Numbered from the stretch's first letter, positions 23,520 to 31,660 are shown. The stretch is DNA of 48,075 bases from Pseudomonas sp. GD03858 (GCF_029840925.1 NZ_JAOCDM010000031.1:1-48075), one strand, 5' to 3'. A program made the numbers and translations. Notes: generated from the sequence alone by a model not told the origin.

Positions 23520-24226
23520 ACCTGTTCGCCTGGCTGCGGCCCACGGCGCCGGACCTGGCCGATAACCTGCGCCAGCGCCTGGCCGCGCTGCCCGCGCCGG
23601 CTCCGCTGGGGGTCTGCACCCTGCGCGAGCAGCGCTGGGTGGTGCTGGATCTGGAAACCAGCGGCCTGAACCTCAACCGCGACCAGGTGCTGTCGATCGG
23701 CGCGGTGGCCATCGAGGACGGGGCCATCGACATGGGCCGGCCATTCGAGCGCACGCTGTACCGCCCCGGGCAGAAGACCAATGCCAGCGTGCTGATCCAC
23801 GGCCTGGGGCCCAGCGCCCTTGCCGCCGGTTGCGATCCCGCCGAGGCGCTGCTCGACCTGATGACGTTCATTGGCGACAGCCCTGTGCTGGCGTTCCATG
23901 CCCCGTTCGACCGGCACATGCTGGCCCGGGCTCTCAAGGACAGCCTGGGACTGCGCCTGCAGCATGGGTTTCTCGATGTGGCGGAGCTGGCACCGATGCT
24001 CAACCCCGACACCGTGCTGCGCGAAGCCGGGCTGGACGACTGGGTTGCCCGCTTCGGGCTGGAAGTGCAGGCCCGTCACCACGCCAGCGCCGATGCCCAG
24101 GTGACCGCCGAGCTGGCGCTGATCCTCTTCAGTCAGGCCCGGCGCCAGCAACTGGACAGTCCGTTGCAGCTGGAGCAGGGGCTGCGTCAGTGGCGGCGAC
24201 GCAAAGTCCAGAGTCACGGCCTCTGA
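23516..24226 (+). CDS. DnaQ-like 3'-5' exonuclease
   Basis: A 236-residue DEDDh exonuclease resembling the epsilon subunit of DNA polymerase III. Exo I: VVLDLETSGLN (about 41-51, Asp and Glu), Exo II: LAFHAPFDRHML (about 125-136, Asp), Exo III: ARHHASADAQVTAELAL (about 185-201, His and Asp). All four acidic residues and the His are present. Start is GTG at 23516, overlapping the upstream stop by four bases (GTGA). It is distinct from the true dnaQ, which is normally beside rnhA. Coupling with the DUF294 protein suggests a joint pathway, perhaps nucleotide or nucleic-acid turnover under ligand control; that is inference. Confidence 0.88.
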   Translation: MNLFAWLRPTAPDLADNLRQRLAALPAPAPLGVCTLREQRWVVLDLETSGLNLNRDQVLSIGAVAIEDGAIDMGRPFERTLYRPGQKTNASVLIHGLGPSALAAGCDPAEALLDLMTFIGDSPVLAFHAPFDRHMLARALKDSLGLRLQHGFLDVAELAPMLNPDTVLREAGLDDWVARFGLEVQARHHASADAQVTAELALILFSQARRQQLDSPLQLEQGLRQWRRRKVQSHGL

Positions 24227-24240
24227 GCCATACATCGCTC

Positions 24241-24358
24241 CTGTAGGAGCGGCCTCGTGTCGCGAAAGGGCCGCAAAGCGGCCCCGGCATTATCCGCTTG
24301 ATGCACTAATCGTGGGGGCGCTTCGCACCCCTTTCGCGACACAAGGCCGCTCCTACAG
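24241..24358. repeat. Composite REP element (GGAGCGGCC family), copy with a different spacer
   Basis: Inverted arms CTGTAGGAGCGGCCTCGTGT and ACACAAGGCCGCTCCTACAG with CGCGAAAGGG extensions; total 118 bases, the same length as the elements at 6471 and 30090, but the central spacer differs. It lies between the exonuclease gene and the ECF sigma gene. Confidence 0.85.
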
Positions 24359-24458
24359 GAATTGCACATCGCCTGAAGAGAACCGCAAAACGTTTGCTAT
24401 TGCTGCTGGCAATCCGATAAGCGTCAATTGCGCCCCCACCCTCGCCTCTGCCACAATC

Positions 24459-24477
24459 GCGAATAATTATCGTTAGT
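24459..24477 (+). promoter_or_regulatory. Candidate Fur box of the siderophore sigma gene
   Basis: The 19-mer GCGAATAATTATCGTTAGT matches 12 of 19 positions of the Fur consensus. Its position a few bases before the annotated ATG suggests that transcription starts close to or inside the first codons. Confidence 0.5.
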
Positions 24478-24483
24478 TAACGC

Positions 24484-25023
24484 ATGCTTCCCGGGGGACG
24501 CCTTTTGACGTCTGTACGCAGCCCACACACCGAGCTGGTCGGAACGCTGTACCGCGACCATCGCGGCTGGCTGCTGGCCTGGCTGCAACGCAGCACGGCC
24601 TGCCGCCAGCGCGCCGAGGACCTGAGCCAGGACACCTTCGTGCGCCTGCTCGGTCGTGAACGCCTGGACGCCCCCCGCGAACCCCGCGCGTTCCTCGTGG
24701 CAGTCGCCAAGGGCCTGCTGTTCGACCACTTCCGCCGCGCCGCCCTCGAGCAGGCCTACCTGGCGGAACTGGCCTCGTTGCCCGAGGCCGAGCAACCCTC
24801 CCCGGAAATGCAGCACCTGGTCCTCGAAGACCTCAAGGCCATCGACCACCTGCTCGGCAAGCTGTCGAGCAAGGCCCGCGCGGCCTTCCTGCACAACCGC
24901 CTGGATGGCCTGGGCCACGCCGAGATCGCCGAGCGCCTGGGCGTTTCGGTATCGCGCGTGCGCCAGTACATCGCCCAGGGCATGCGCCAGTGCTACATCG
25001 CCCTGTACGGGCAACCGACATGA
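24484..25023 (+). CDS. foxI: ECF sigma factor, FecI type (probably FoxI)
   Basis: A 179-residue sigma-70 family ECF factor of the iron-starvation group. Region 2: LYRDHRGWLLAWLQRSTACR, then QRAEDLSQDTFVRLL (about 21-57); region 4: LSSKARAAFLHNRLDGLGHAEIAERLGVSVSRVRQY (about 125-161). It should direct RNA polymerase to the downstream receptor gene when the anti-sigma protein signals siderophore binding. Two starts compete: ATG at 24484 with no ribosome site and almost touching the Fur-like box, or TTG at 24505 preceded by GGGGGA; the latter is plausible and would shorten the protein by seven residues. Stop overlaps the FecR-like start (ATGA). The fox name rests on synteny and on the receptor. 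Confidence 0.85.
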   Translation: MLPGGRLLTSVRSPHTELVGTLYRDHRGWLLAWLQRSTACRQRAEDLSQDTFVRLLGRERLDAPREPRAFLVAVAKGLLFDHFRRAALEQAYLAELASLPEAEQPSPEMQHLVLEDLKAIDHLLGKLSSKARAAFLHNRLDGLGHAEIAERLGVSVSRVRQYIAQGMRQCYIALYGQPT

Positions 25024-25985
25024 ACAACGGCCCGGTATCGAGCACGGTGCTGGAAGCGGCCATCGCCTGGAAACTGTGCCTGGACGAAGGCTGCGGCACA
25101 CCGGACGAGCGCAGTGCCTTCATACGCTGGCACGCCGCCCACGAAGAGCACGCCCGCGCCTGGCGGCAGTTGGGCATGCTCGACCAGCGTGTCAGCACCG
25201 CCGCAGGCCCGGTACGCCACGCCCTGTTGCAATCGCGCAGCGGCCTGCGCCAGCGCCTGAGCGGCTTGGGTGGGGGCCTGGCCGGGCTGTTGCTGGTCGG
25301 CTGCCTGCTGGTCGGCGCTGGCGTGCCGACCCTGTCGCCGGACTACTGGCTGGCCGACCAGCACACCGGCACGGGCGAAATGCGCACCCTGCGCCTGGAA
25401 GACGGCACCTTGCTGAGCCTGAACACCAGGACCGCGGTGGATATCGACTTCCAGGGCGAACAGCGGCTGATCGTGCTGCACCAGGGCGAGATCTCGGTGG
25501 AGACCGGCCATGACGACAGCCGCCCGTTGCTGGTGCGCACCGAGGAGGGCCGCCTCAGACCACTGGGCACGCGCTTCCTGGTCAAGCGCGAGGACGCCGG
25601 CACACGCCTGGAAGTCTTGCAGTCATCGGTGGCCGCCAAGCCGCAGAACAGCGGTGACGAGCAGGTCCTGCGCGAGGGCCAGCAGGTGCTGATGAGCGCC
25701 GATGGCCTGGGCCGGGTCGGATCCGTGGCGGTCGGCAGCGATGCCTGGACCCGCGGCATGCTGGTGGTGGACAACGTGCGCCTGGCCGACCTGGTGGCCG
25801 CGCTCGGCCAGTACCGCAGCGGCCACCTGGGTGTCAGCGACGAAGTCGCCGACCTGCGCGTGAGCGGCAGCTTCCCGCTGACCGACACCGACCTGGCCCT
25901 GGCCTCGCTGCAACCGGCGCTACCGGTGAAGATCGAGCGGCATACGCCGTGGTGGGTCACCGTCGAGGCAGCTGCAAGAAACTAG
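25020..25985 (+). CDS. foxR: FecR-type anti-sigma/transmembrane signal protein (probably FoxR)
   Basis: A 321-residue FecR family protein: cytoplasmic N-terminal anti-sigma domain (about 5-75, with AIAWKLCLDEG and RWHAAHEEHARAWRQLG), one membrane helix (about 84-104, LSGLGGGLAGLLLVGCLLVG), then a periplasmic FecR domain (LRLEDGTLLSLNTRTAVDIDF, VLHQGEISVETG, PLGTRFLVKRE) and a C-terminal secretin/TonB short-N-like segment (VDNVRLADLVAALGQYRSGH) that would contact the receptor's signalling domain. Translation is coupled to the sigma gene by an ATGA overlap. It relays receptor occupancy to the ECF sigma factor. Confidence 0.9.
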   Translation: MNNGPVSSTVLEAAIAWKLCLDEGCGTPDERSAFIRWHAAHEEHARAWRQLGMLDQRVSTAAGPVRHALLQSRSGLRQRLSGLGGGLAGLLLVGCLLVGAGVPTLSPDYWLADQHTGTGEMRTLRLEDGTLLSLNTRTAVDIDFQGEQRLIVLHQGEISVETGHDDSRPLLVRTEEGRLRPLGTRFLVKREDAGTRLEVLQSSVAAKPQNSGDEQVLREGQQVLMSADGLGRVGSVAVGSDAWTRGMLVVDNVRLADLVAALGQYRSGHLGVSDEVADLRVSGSFPLTDTDLALASLQPALPVKIERHTPWWVTVEAAARN

Positions 25986-26087
25986 CTGCAAGCTGCAAGC
26001 TGCAAGCTGCAAGCAAAAGCAAAAGCAAAAGCAAAAGCCATCCGTACCGACCTGCTTTTACTTGAAGCTTGCAGCTTGCAGCTTGCA
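25984..26087. repeat. Inverted heptamer/hexamer tandem-repeat element
   Basis: Four AGCTGCA heptamers (25984-26011), then four AAAAGC hexamers (26015-26038), then, after a spacer with GCTTTTA, three GCTTGCA heptamers (26067-26087) complementary to the first block. It can form a long hairpin between the FecR-like and receptor genes. A related element lies at 45100-45181. Confidence 0.88.
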
Positions 26088-26170
26088 ACTTTTTTCAAAG
26101 CCCCCCTGTCACTTTCCCAATCTCGCTCGGCAAGGAAGCAGTCAGCACTATTTCGTCGAGGAGCCGCTGC

Positions 26171-28603
26171 ATGTCCCGTGCCGTTGATGCTTTGCTTCGC
26201 CCCAGCCTGATGGCCCTGGCCATCGGCCTGGCCACCCCGTTGGCCAGCCCCGCCCTGTTCGCCGCCGAACAGTCCGCCATGCGTGCCTATGATCTGCCCA
26301 GCGCGCCGCTGGCCAGCACCCTGAACCAGATCGCCAGCCAGGCCGGCATCGCCCTGGCGCTGGATCCGGCCTTGGTCAGCGGACGCAACTCGGCACCGGT
26401 CAGTGGCCAGTACGACGCTGTCGGCGCCCTGCAGGCCGCCCTGCGCGGTACTGGTCTGCAGCTGCAGCAGAGCAGCGCCGGCAGCTACAGCCTGGTAGCC
26501 ACGGCCGAGGGCAGCCTCGCGCTGCCGGAAACCAACATCAACGCCAACAGCAGTTACGAAAGCGCCTGGGGACCGGTCGAGGGCTACACCGCCAAACGCA
26601 CAGCCGCCGGTACCAAGACCGACACTGCGCTGGTGGAAGTCCCACGCTCCATTTCCGTGGCCACCCGCCAGCAGATGAGCGACCGCGGCGTGCAAAGCCT
26701 GGATGACGCGGTGAAGTACATGCCGGGCATCGTCTCGGCCAGTTTCGGCAGCGACACCCGCTATGACTGGATGCGCGTGCGCGGCTTCGAGCCGACCCAG
26801 TTCCTCGACGGCCTGCCCCTGCCCCGCGGTGTGTATGCCAACCCGAAAGCCGAAACCTGGAACCTCGACCGCCTTGCGCTGCTGCGTGGCCCGGCCTCGT
26901 CGGTGTATGGCCAAACCCCGCCCGGCGGTCTGCTGGACATGGTCAGCCGCCGCCCCCAGGCCGAGAGCAGCCACGAGATCCAACTGCAGTACGGCAGCGA
27001 CAACCACCGCCAGATCAACTTCGCCAGCACCGGCAAGATCGATGAGCAGGGCCAGTTCCTCTATGGCGTCAGCGGCGTGGTGCGCGACAGCGGCACGCAG
27101 ATCGACCACATGGACAACAAGCGCTACAACATCGCCCCGAGCCTGACCTGGAACATCGACGAAGACACCTCGCTGACCTTCCTCAGCCAGTTCACTCGGG
27201 ACGACACCGGCGCCACCAGCCAGTTCTACCCGATACAAGGCACCAAGATCGACATGCCGTTCGGCAAGGTCTCCCGCCACAAGAACCTGGGCGACCCGGA
27301 TTACGAATACTACGACCGCACCTATTACGCGCTGGGTTATGCCTTCGAACATCGTTTCAACGATGTCTGGCAGTTCCGCCAGAACCTGCGTTACACCAAG
27401 AGCGAGTTGTCGTTCCAGACGCTCACGGTCGGTAGCTACTACCAACCTGGTGGCCCTGTGGATAACCAGGGCAACGCCAGCCGCATGTCCACCAACGTCG
27501 ATGAGGACATCAGCCAGTTCGCGCTCGACAACAACTTCCAGGCCGACTTCGCCACAGGCGATATCAGCCACACCGTGCTGATCGGCCTGGACCACCAGCG
27601 CAGCGAGTCCGACTTCCTCTCCATCTATGGCTTCAACGTGCCGTCCACCAACGTCAACAACCCGGTGTATGGCTTGCCGATCACCCGTCCGGACCGCGCT
27701 TCGGCCTATCTGGACTACAACCAGAAAACCGTCCAGACCGGGCTCTACATCCAGGACCAGATGGCGCTCGACAAATGGCGCCTGACCCTGGGCGGGCGTG
27801 AGGACTGGGTGCATACCGGCACCACGTTCCTCAACAAGGGCAATGCCACCAACACTCAGCGCGACAAGCAGTTCAGCGGCAATGCGGCGCTCAGCTACGT
27901 GTTCGACTCGGGCTTTGTACCGTACCTGTCCTACGCCGAGTCCTTCCAGCCAAGCAGCGGTTCGAGCGCTGACATCGAGAAATCGTTCAAGCCAACCGAA
28001 GGCCAGCAATGGGAGCTGGGGGTCAAGTATCAACCGCCTGGCTCCAACACCTTGCTGTCGGCGGCAGTGTACGACCTCAAACAGAAGAACGTGACCGTCA
28101 CCAACAATGTGGCTGGGGTGCCCGTCTCCAGCCAGACCGGCGAGGTCAAGGTCCACGGCCTGGAGCTGGAAGCCGTCTCCGACGTCACCGACAACCTGAA
28201 AGTGATCGCCGCCTACACCCTGGCCAAGTCCGAAGTGCAGAAAGGGCTGTACAAAGGCAACCGCCTGCAACAGATGCCCAACCAGCAGGCCTCGCTGTGG
28301 GCCGACTACACCTGGCATACCGGTGTGCTTGACGGCTTCGGCATTGGCCTGGGCGCACGTTACACCGGCAACCGCTACGGTGACGAAGCCAACACCTGGC
28401 TCGGCAAGAGCAAGGCCTACACTGTGTTCGACGCCGCCGTGCACTACGATCTGGGCCGCCTGGACAACAGCCTCAAGGGCGCCTCGGTGGCGGTCAACGC
28501 CAGCAACCTGCTGAACAAGGACTACCTGTCCACCTGCGACGGGTATTACTGCTACTACGGGGACCAACGCAGCGTTGTCGCCAGCGCCACCTACAAGTTC
28601 TGA
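26171..28603 (+). CDS. foxA: TonB-dependent siderophore receptor with signalling domain (probably ferrioxamine receptor FoxA)
   Basis: An 810-residue outer-membrane receptor. Signal peptide about 1-36 (LMALAIGLATPLASPALFAA), STN signalling domain about 38-115 (YDLPSAPLASTLNQIASQAG), plug domain from about 150 (VEVPRSISVATRQQM, LDDAVKYMPGI, RLALLRGPASSVYGQTPPGG), then the beta-barrel ending in VVASATYKF. The terminal CDGYYCYYGDQR has a Cys pair in a tyrosine-rich loop seen in hydroxamate-siderophore receptors. With the sigma/anti-sigma pair upstream it forms a complete cell-surface signalling system. AGGAG precedes the ATG at 26171; a longer frame to 26069 overlaps the repeat and lacks a signal peptide start. 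Ferrioxamine as ligand is inferred from synteny with P. putida and from the adjacent FoxB-like reductase. Confidence 0.88.
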   Translation: MSRAVDALLRPSLMALAIGLATPLASPALFAAEQSAMRAYDLPSAPLASTLNQIASQAGIALALDPALVSGRNSAPVSGQYDAVGALQAALRGTGLQLQQSSAGSYSLVATAEGSLALPETNINANSSYESAWGPVEGYTAKRTAAGTKTDTALVEVPRSISVATRQQMSDRGVQSLDDAVKYMPGIVSASFGSDTRYDWMRVRGFEPTQFLDGLPLPRGVYANPKAETWNLDRLALLRGPASSVYGQTPPGGLLDMVSRRPQAESSHEIQLQYGSDNHRQINFASTGKIDEQGQFLYGVSGVVRDSGTQIDHMDNKRYNIAPSLTWNIDEDTSLTFLSQFTRDDTGATSQFYPIQGTKIDMPFGKVSRHKNLGDPDYEYYDRTYYALGYAFEHRFNDVWQFRQNLRYTKSELSFQTLTVGSYYQPGGPVDNQGNASRMSTNVDEDISQFALDNNFQADFATGDISHTVLIGLDHQRSESDFLSIYGFNVPSTNVNNPVYGLPITRPDRASAYLDYNQKTVQTGLYIQDQMALDKWRLTLGGREDWVHTGTTFLNKGNATNTQRDKQFSGNAALSYVFDSGFVPYLSYAESFQPSSGSSADIEKSFKPTEGQQWELGVKYQPPGSNTLLSAAVYDLKQKNVTVTNNVAGVPVSSQTGEVKVHGLELEAVSDVTDNLKVIAAYTLAKSEVQKGLYKGNRLQQMPNQQASLWADYTWHTGVLDGFGIGLGARYTGNRYGDEANTWLGKSKAYTVFDAAVHYDLGRLDNSLKGASVAVNASNLLNKDYLSTCDGYYCYYGDQRSVVASATYKF

Positions 28604-28618
28604 GTGACGGGGCCGCCT

Positions 28619-28718
28619 TGCGGCCCATTCGCGGGCAAGCCCGCTCCCACAGGGAAAGCGCCGATCTCAGGATATGCGCATTTCCTGTGGGAGCGGGCTT
28701 GCCCGCGAATGGGCCGCA
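28619..28718. repeat. Perfect 35-bp REP hairpin (GCGGGCAAGCCCGC family) between receptor and reductase
   Basis: Arms 28619-28653 and 28684-28718 pair exactly over 35 bases around a 30-base loop. It begins 15 bases past the receptor stop and ends 39 bases before the reductase ATG, so it may lower read-through or protect the receptor mRNA 3' end. Confidence 0.9.
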
Positions 28719-28757
28719 CGGCAGCCGCTCGATCCTTCAGGCAAAGACGGAACCGTG

Positions 28758-29870
28758 ATGAAAAGCCAAACCATCCGCCGCTGGTCAGCGATCCACACCT
28801 GGAGCAGCCTCGTCTGCACGCTGTTCCTGTTGCTGCTCGCCCTCACCGGCCTGCCGCTGATCTTCCACCATGAACTGGAGCACCTGCTGGGCGACGCGCC
28901 GGAGCTGCGCGAGATGCCCGCCGACACCCCGCACCTGGACCTGCAGCAGCTGGTGCTCAAGGCCGAACAGCACCGCCCCGGCGAGGTGATGCAGTACTTC
29001 GGCTATGAAGACGACGAGCCCAACGGCGTGGTGGCGATCATGGCCGCCACCGCCGGCACCCATCCCGACGATTCGCACACCTTCATGCTCGATGCGCGCA
29101 CCGGCGAGGCGGTGGCCATGCCAGCGGCCAACGGCGGCTTCATGATGCTGATGCTGCGCCTGCACGTGGACATGTTCGCCGGGCTGCCCGGCAAGCTGCT
29201 GCTGGCGTTCATGGGGGTGCTGTTCATTGTCGCCATCGTCTCCGGCACCGTGCTCTACGCGCCGTTCATGCGTCGTCTGCGTTTCGCCACGGTCCGCCAC
29301 GACAAGTCGCGGCGCCTGCGCTGGCTGGACCTGCACAACCTGATCGGCGTGGTCACCCTGACCTGGGCCCTGGTGGTCGGCGTCACCGGGGTGATCAGCG
29401 CCCTGTCCGACCTGGTCATCGCCGCCTGGCGCAACGACAGCCTGGCGGCCATGGTCGCGCCGTATCGCGACGCCCCGCCGCTCACCGAGCGCGCCCCGGC
29501 CACCGAGCTGCTGCGCATCGCCGAGCAGGCGGCACCGGGCATGCGCCCGGACTTCATCGCCTTCCCTGGCACGCGCTTCTCCAGCGAGCACCACTATGCG
29601 GTGTTCATGAATGGTGCCACGAACCTGACCTCGCACCTGTTCACGCCGATCCTGATCGACGCGCGCACCCTGGAGGTGACCGCCGTGGGCGAACGCCCCT
29701 GGTACATGGACGCCATGGGCCTGTCGCAACCCCTGCATTTCGGTGACTACGGCGGCCGACCGATGCAGATCCTCTGGGCCGTGCTCGATGTGCTGACCAT
29801 CATCGTGCTCGGCAGCGGGCTGTACCTGTGGTGGGGCAAGCAACGCAAGCCGCGGGAGGTGCGGGCATGA
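28758..29870 (+). CDS. foxB: PepSY-TM inner-membrane siderophore reductase (FoxB-like)
   Basis: A 370-residue PepSY-associated transmembrane protein. First helix about 12-36 (IHTWSSLVCTLFLLLLALTG, with LPLIFHHE), a periplasmic loop with PepSY-like sequence, helices around 150-175 (LLLAFMGVLFIVAIVSGTVL), 200-225 (LDLHNLIGVVTLTWALVVGV) and 340-362 (ILWAVLDVLTIIVLGSGLYL). Conserved His residues (IHTW, FHHE, LHVDMF, DLHNL) are placed as haem ligands in this family. FoxB of P. aeruginosa is a haem-containing ferrisiderophore reductase, which suggests iron release from ferrioxamine here. ATG at 28758 follows GACGGAA. Confidence 0.83.
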   Translation: MKSQTIRRWSAIHTWSSLVCTLFLLLLALTGLPLIFHHELEHLLGDAPELREMPADTPHLDLQQLVLKAEQHRPGEVMQYFGYEDDEPNGVVAIMAATAGTHPDDSHTFMLDARTGEAVAMPAANGGFMMLMLRLHVDMFAGLPGKLLLAFMGVLFIVAIVSGTVLYAPFMRRLRFATVRHDKSRRLRWLDLHNLIGVVTLTWALVVGVTGVISALSDLVIAAWRNDSLAAMVAPYRDAPPLTERAPATELLRIAEQAAPGMRPDFIAFPGTRFSSEHHYAVFMNGATNLTSHLFTPILIDARTLEVTAVGERPWYMDAMGLSQPLHFGDYGGRPMQILWAVLDVLTIIVLGSGLYLWWGKQRKPREVRA

Positions 29871-30043
29871 GCCACAAATCGCAAAGCACCCGCAGGATCT
29901 TCGCCTGGCCGGCGTTGATCGCCGTGCTCAGTGCGGCCGGGCTGTTTGCCGCACTGCTCGGGGATGGGGTGTGGGATGTGCTGGCCTGGGTGGGGCTGGG
30001 CCTTTCAGCTGGCCTGGGCCTGAGTGGGTTCTGGCGGCGCTAG
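29867..30043 (+). CDS. Small two-helix membrane protein of the siderophore cassette
   Basis: A 58-residue protein with a basic N-terminus (MSHKSQSTRR) and two hydrophobic segments (about 11-31 and 36-55). GGGAGG precedes the ATG, which overlaps the reductase stop (ATGA), so the two are coupled. Small membrane proteins of this kind often accompany PepSY-type reductases in iron-uptake cassettes; the function is unknown, perhaps an accessory subunit. Confidence 0.75.
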   Translation: MSHKSQSTRRIFAWPALIAVLSAAGLFAALLGDGVWDVLAWVGLGLSAGLGLSGFWRR

Positions 30044-30089
30044 GCAGCTCTCATGGAACTGCGCATGACTAAATTGATTTAGCAGGGAC

Positions 30090-30207
30090 CTGTAGGAGCG
30101 GCCTCGTGCCGCGAAAGGGCTGCAAAGCAGCCCCGGCGATCTTTGCATCAACGCTGAAATCCTGGGGCCGCTGCGCAGCCCTTTCGCGACACAAGGCCGC
30201 TCCTACA
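30090..30207. repeat. Composite REP element, inverted copy of the 6471 element
   Basis: 118 bases; arms CTGTAGGAGCGGCCTCGTGC and ACACAAGGCCGCTCCTACA. Its centre, CCGGCGATCTTTGCATCAAC then GCTGAAATCCTGG, is the reverse complement of the centre at 6471-6589. It lies between the convergent siderophore cassette and LPS operon. Confidence 0.87.
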
Positions 30208-30217
30208 AACCGATCGT

Positions 30218-31660
30218 TCAATCAGCCAAGCGCGGCAACACCTGGTCCAGCCGCTGGTGCAGCGCGCTGCTGCTTGGCCAGTTGCGCAGCAACCTTGCCC
30301 GATCACGGGCAAAAGCGGGAGCGAAGCTGAGCTGGGTGGCGTGCTGGCACATGGCATCCAGGTCGATCAACGACCACTCCCCGTTCTGCCAGAACAGGTT
30401 GTGCCCCTTGAAATCGCCATGGCTGATGCGCTCGCGGATCAGCTGCTGCATCACCCGCACCAGTGCCTCGACCTGCTCGTCAGGCGCCTCGCCGCTTTGC
30501 ACGAAGGGCGCGAAGCATTCGATCAGGTCCGGTCCATCGGCATACTCGGTCACCAGGTAGGCCGTGCTGCGCAGGCCCATCACCCGTTGCTCGAGCACCG
30601 CCAGCGGTCGTGGCGTGGCGATGTCGAGAAATTCCAGGCGATGGCCCTCGATCCACGAATGCCAGGCCCGGCTCGGACGCCAGAAACGCTTGAACCAGTG
30701 GGCGGTGTTCTTGATGTTGTAGCGCTTGAGCACCAGTTTGCGCCCACCGACCTCGATACGCGCCACGCTGGCCGCGCCACCGGTCTTGTACAGGTGGCCC
30801 TGGTCGATCAGCGCATCGGCCTGTTCCAGCACCGGCCGCAGCGCCTCGACCTCGCCACGGCGGATCGCCCGCAGCCCGGCAAGACTGCGCTCGACGCTGA
30901 ACAGCGTGCACTCGCGCCCGGCCTTGTCCAGGTAGTCCTTCAGCCGCCAAGCGCGCACCTTGTCCACCTGCTTCTGCAGCGCCTCCAGTGGCAGCGCATG
31001 CTCGGCGTTGGCCAGCACGTAGTGCACCAGCGCCTCTTCGATGAAGGGCTCCAGGCGCTTGGGCAACTGGGCGAAGAACACCCCGAGGTTTTCCAGCACG
31101 CGCTGGCGCGACAGCTGCTGACCGGGCGTCTCGGCCTTGATGCCGGCGCCATCGATCAGGTACAGCTGGCCGTCCTGGCGCAGCAGGTTGTCCAGGTGCA
31201 GGTCTTCCTGCCACAGGCCCTTGGCATGCATTTGCGCCACCGCGGTCAGCGCCTCGCCCAGCACCTGGTGCTGCTCGTCGGCGAGCATCGGCAGGTGCTC
31301 CACCCTGGCCCAGGCATCGCCCAGGCTTTCGGCATGGTCGAGGTACTCGAACAGCAGCCAACCGCCCTCGCCATCCTTCAGGCCATCGGCCAACAGGCGT
31401 GGGGTGGTCAGGCCCTGCTCGGCCATCAGTCGAGCGCCGTCCCGTTCACGCTGGAAGTGACGGGCGGCATTGGCGCCGACCAGCAGCTTGGCCAGCACCT
31501 TGGTCCCACGCCAGATACCGGCGCCGACATAACGCTGCCCCGGCAGCACGCGCAGCAGGCTGAGCAGCTGCAGGTCGGCGCTACCGGCGGCGTCGGCGAG
31601 GGTGACGGTCAGGGGCAATGCCGGGCTACGCCCGGCGTCCTTGAGTTCAGACAGGCGCAT
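30218..31660 (-). CDS. Tandem kinase-fold protein of the LPS core operon (480 aa)
   Basis: Last gene of the LPS core operon. The 480-residue protein carries two successive kinase-like modules: the N-terminal one (about 45-225) with KVLAKLLVG and the catalytic-loop-like LWQEDLHLDNLL followed by YLIDGAGI; the C-terminal one (about 285-475) with KLVLKRYNIK, ERISHGDFKGHNLFW (HGD...N) and WSLIDLDAM. Both keep a catalytic-type Asp and Asn and a metal-binding Asp, so two active sites are possible. It corresponds in position to P. aeruginosa PA5006. The role is presumably phosphorylation of heptose or a later core sugar; the substrate is not known. ATG overlaps the upstream stop (TGATG). Confidence 0.8.
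   Translation of the reverse strand: MRLSELKDAGRSPALPLTVTLADAAGSADLQLLSLLRVLPGQRYVGAGIWRGTKVLAKLLVGANAARHFQRERDGARLMAEQGLTTPRLLADGLKDGEGGWLLFEYLDHAESLGDAWARVEHLPMLADEQHQVLGEALTAVAQMHAKGLWQEDLHLDNLLRQDGQLYLIDGAGIKAETPGQQLSRQRVLENLGVFFAQLPKRLEPFIEEALVHYVLANAEHALPLEALQKQVDKVRAWRLKDYLDKAGRECTLFSVERSLAGLRAIRRGEVEALRPVLEQADALIDQGHLYKTGGAASVARIEVGGRKLVLKRYNIKNTAHWFKRFWRPSRAWHSWIEGHRLEFLDIATPRPLAVLEQRVMGLRSTAYLVTEYADGPDLIECFAPFVQSGEAPDEQVEALVRVMQQLIRERISHGDFKGHNLFWQNGEWSLIDLDAMCQHATQLSFAPAFARDRARLLRNWPSSSALHQRLDQVLPRLAD

Noticed and set aside
25984..26038. CRISPR-like direct repeats
   Set aside because: The units are 6-7 bp contiguous tandem repeats without spacers and form an inverted arrangement.
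25982..28567. 861-codon frame antisense to the TonB receptor gene
   Set aside because: Same reason; no ribosome site or recognisable domain.
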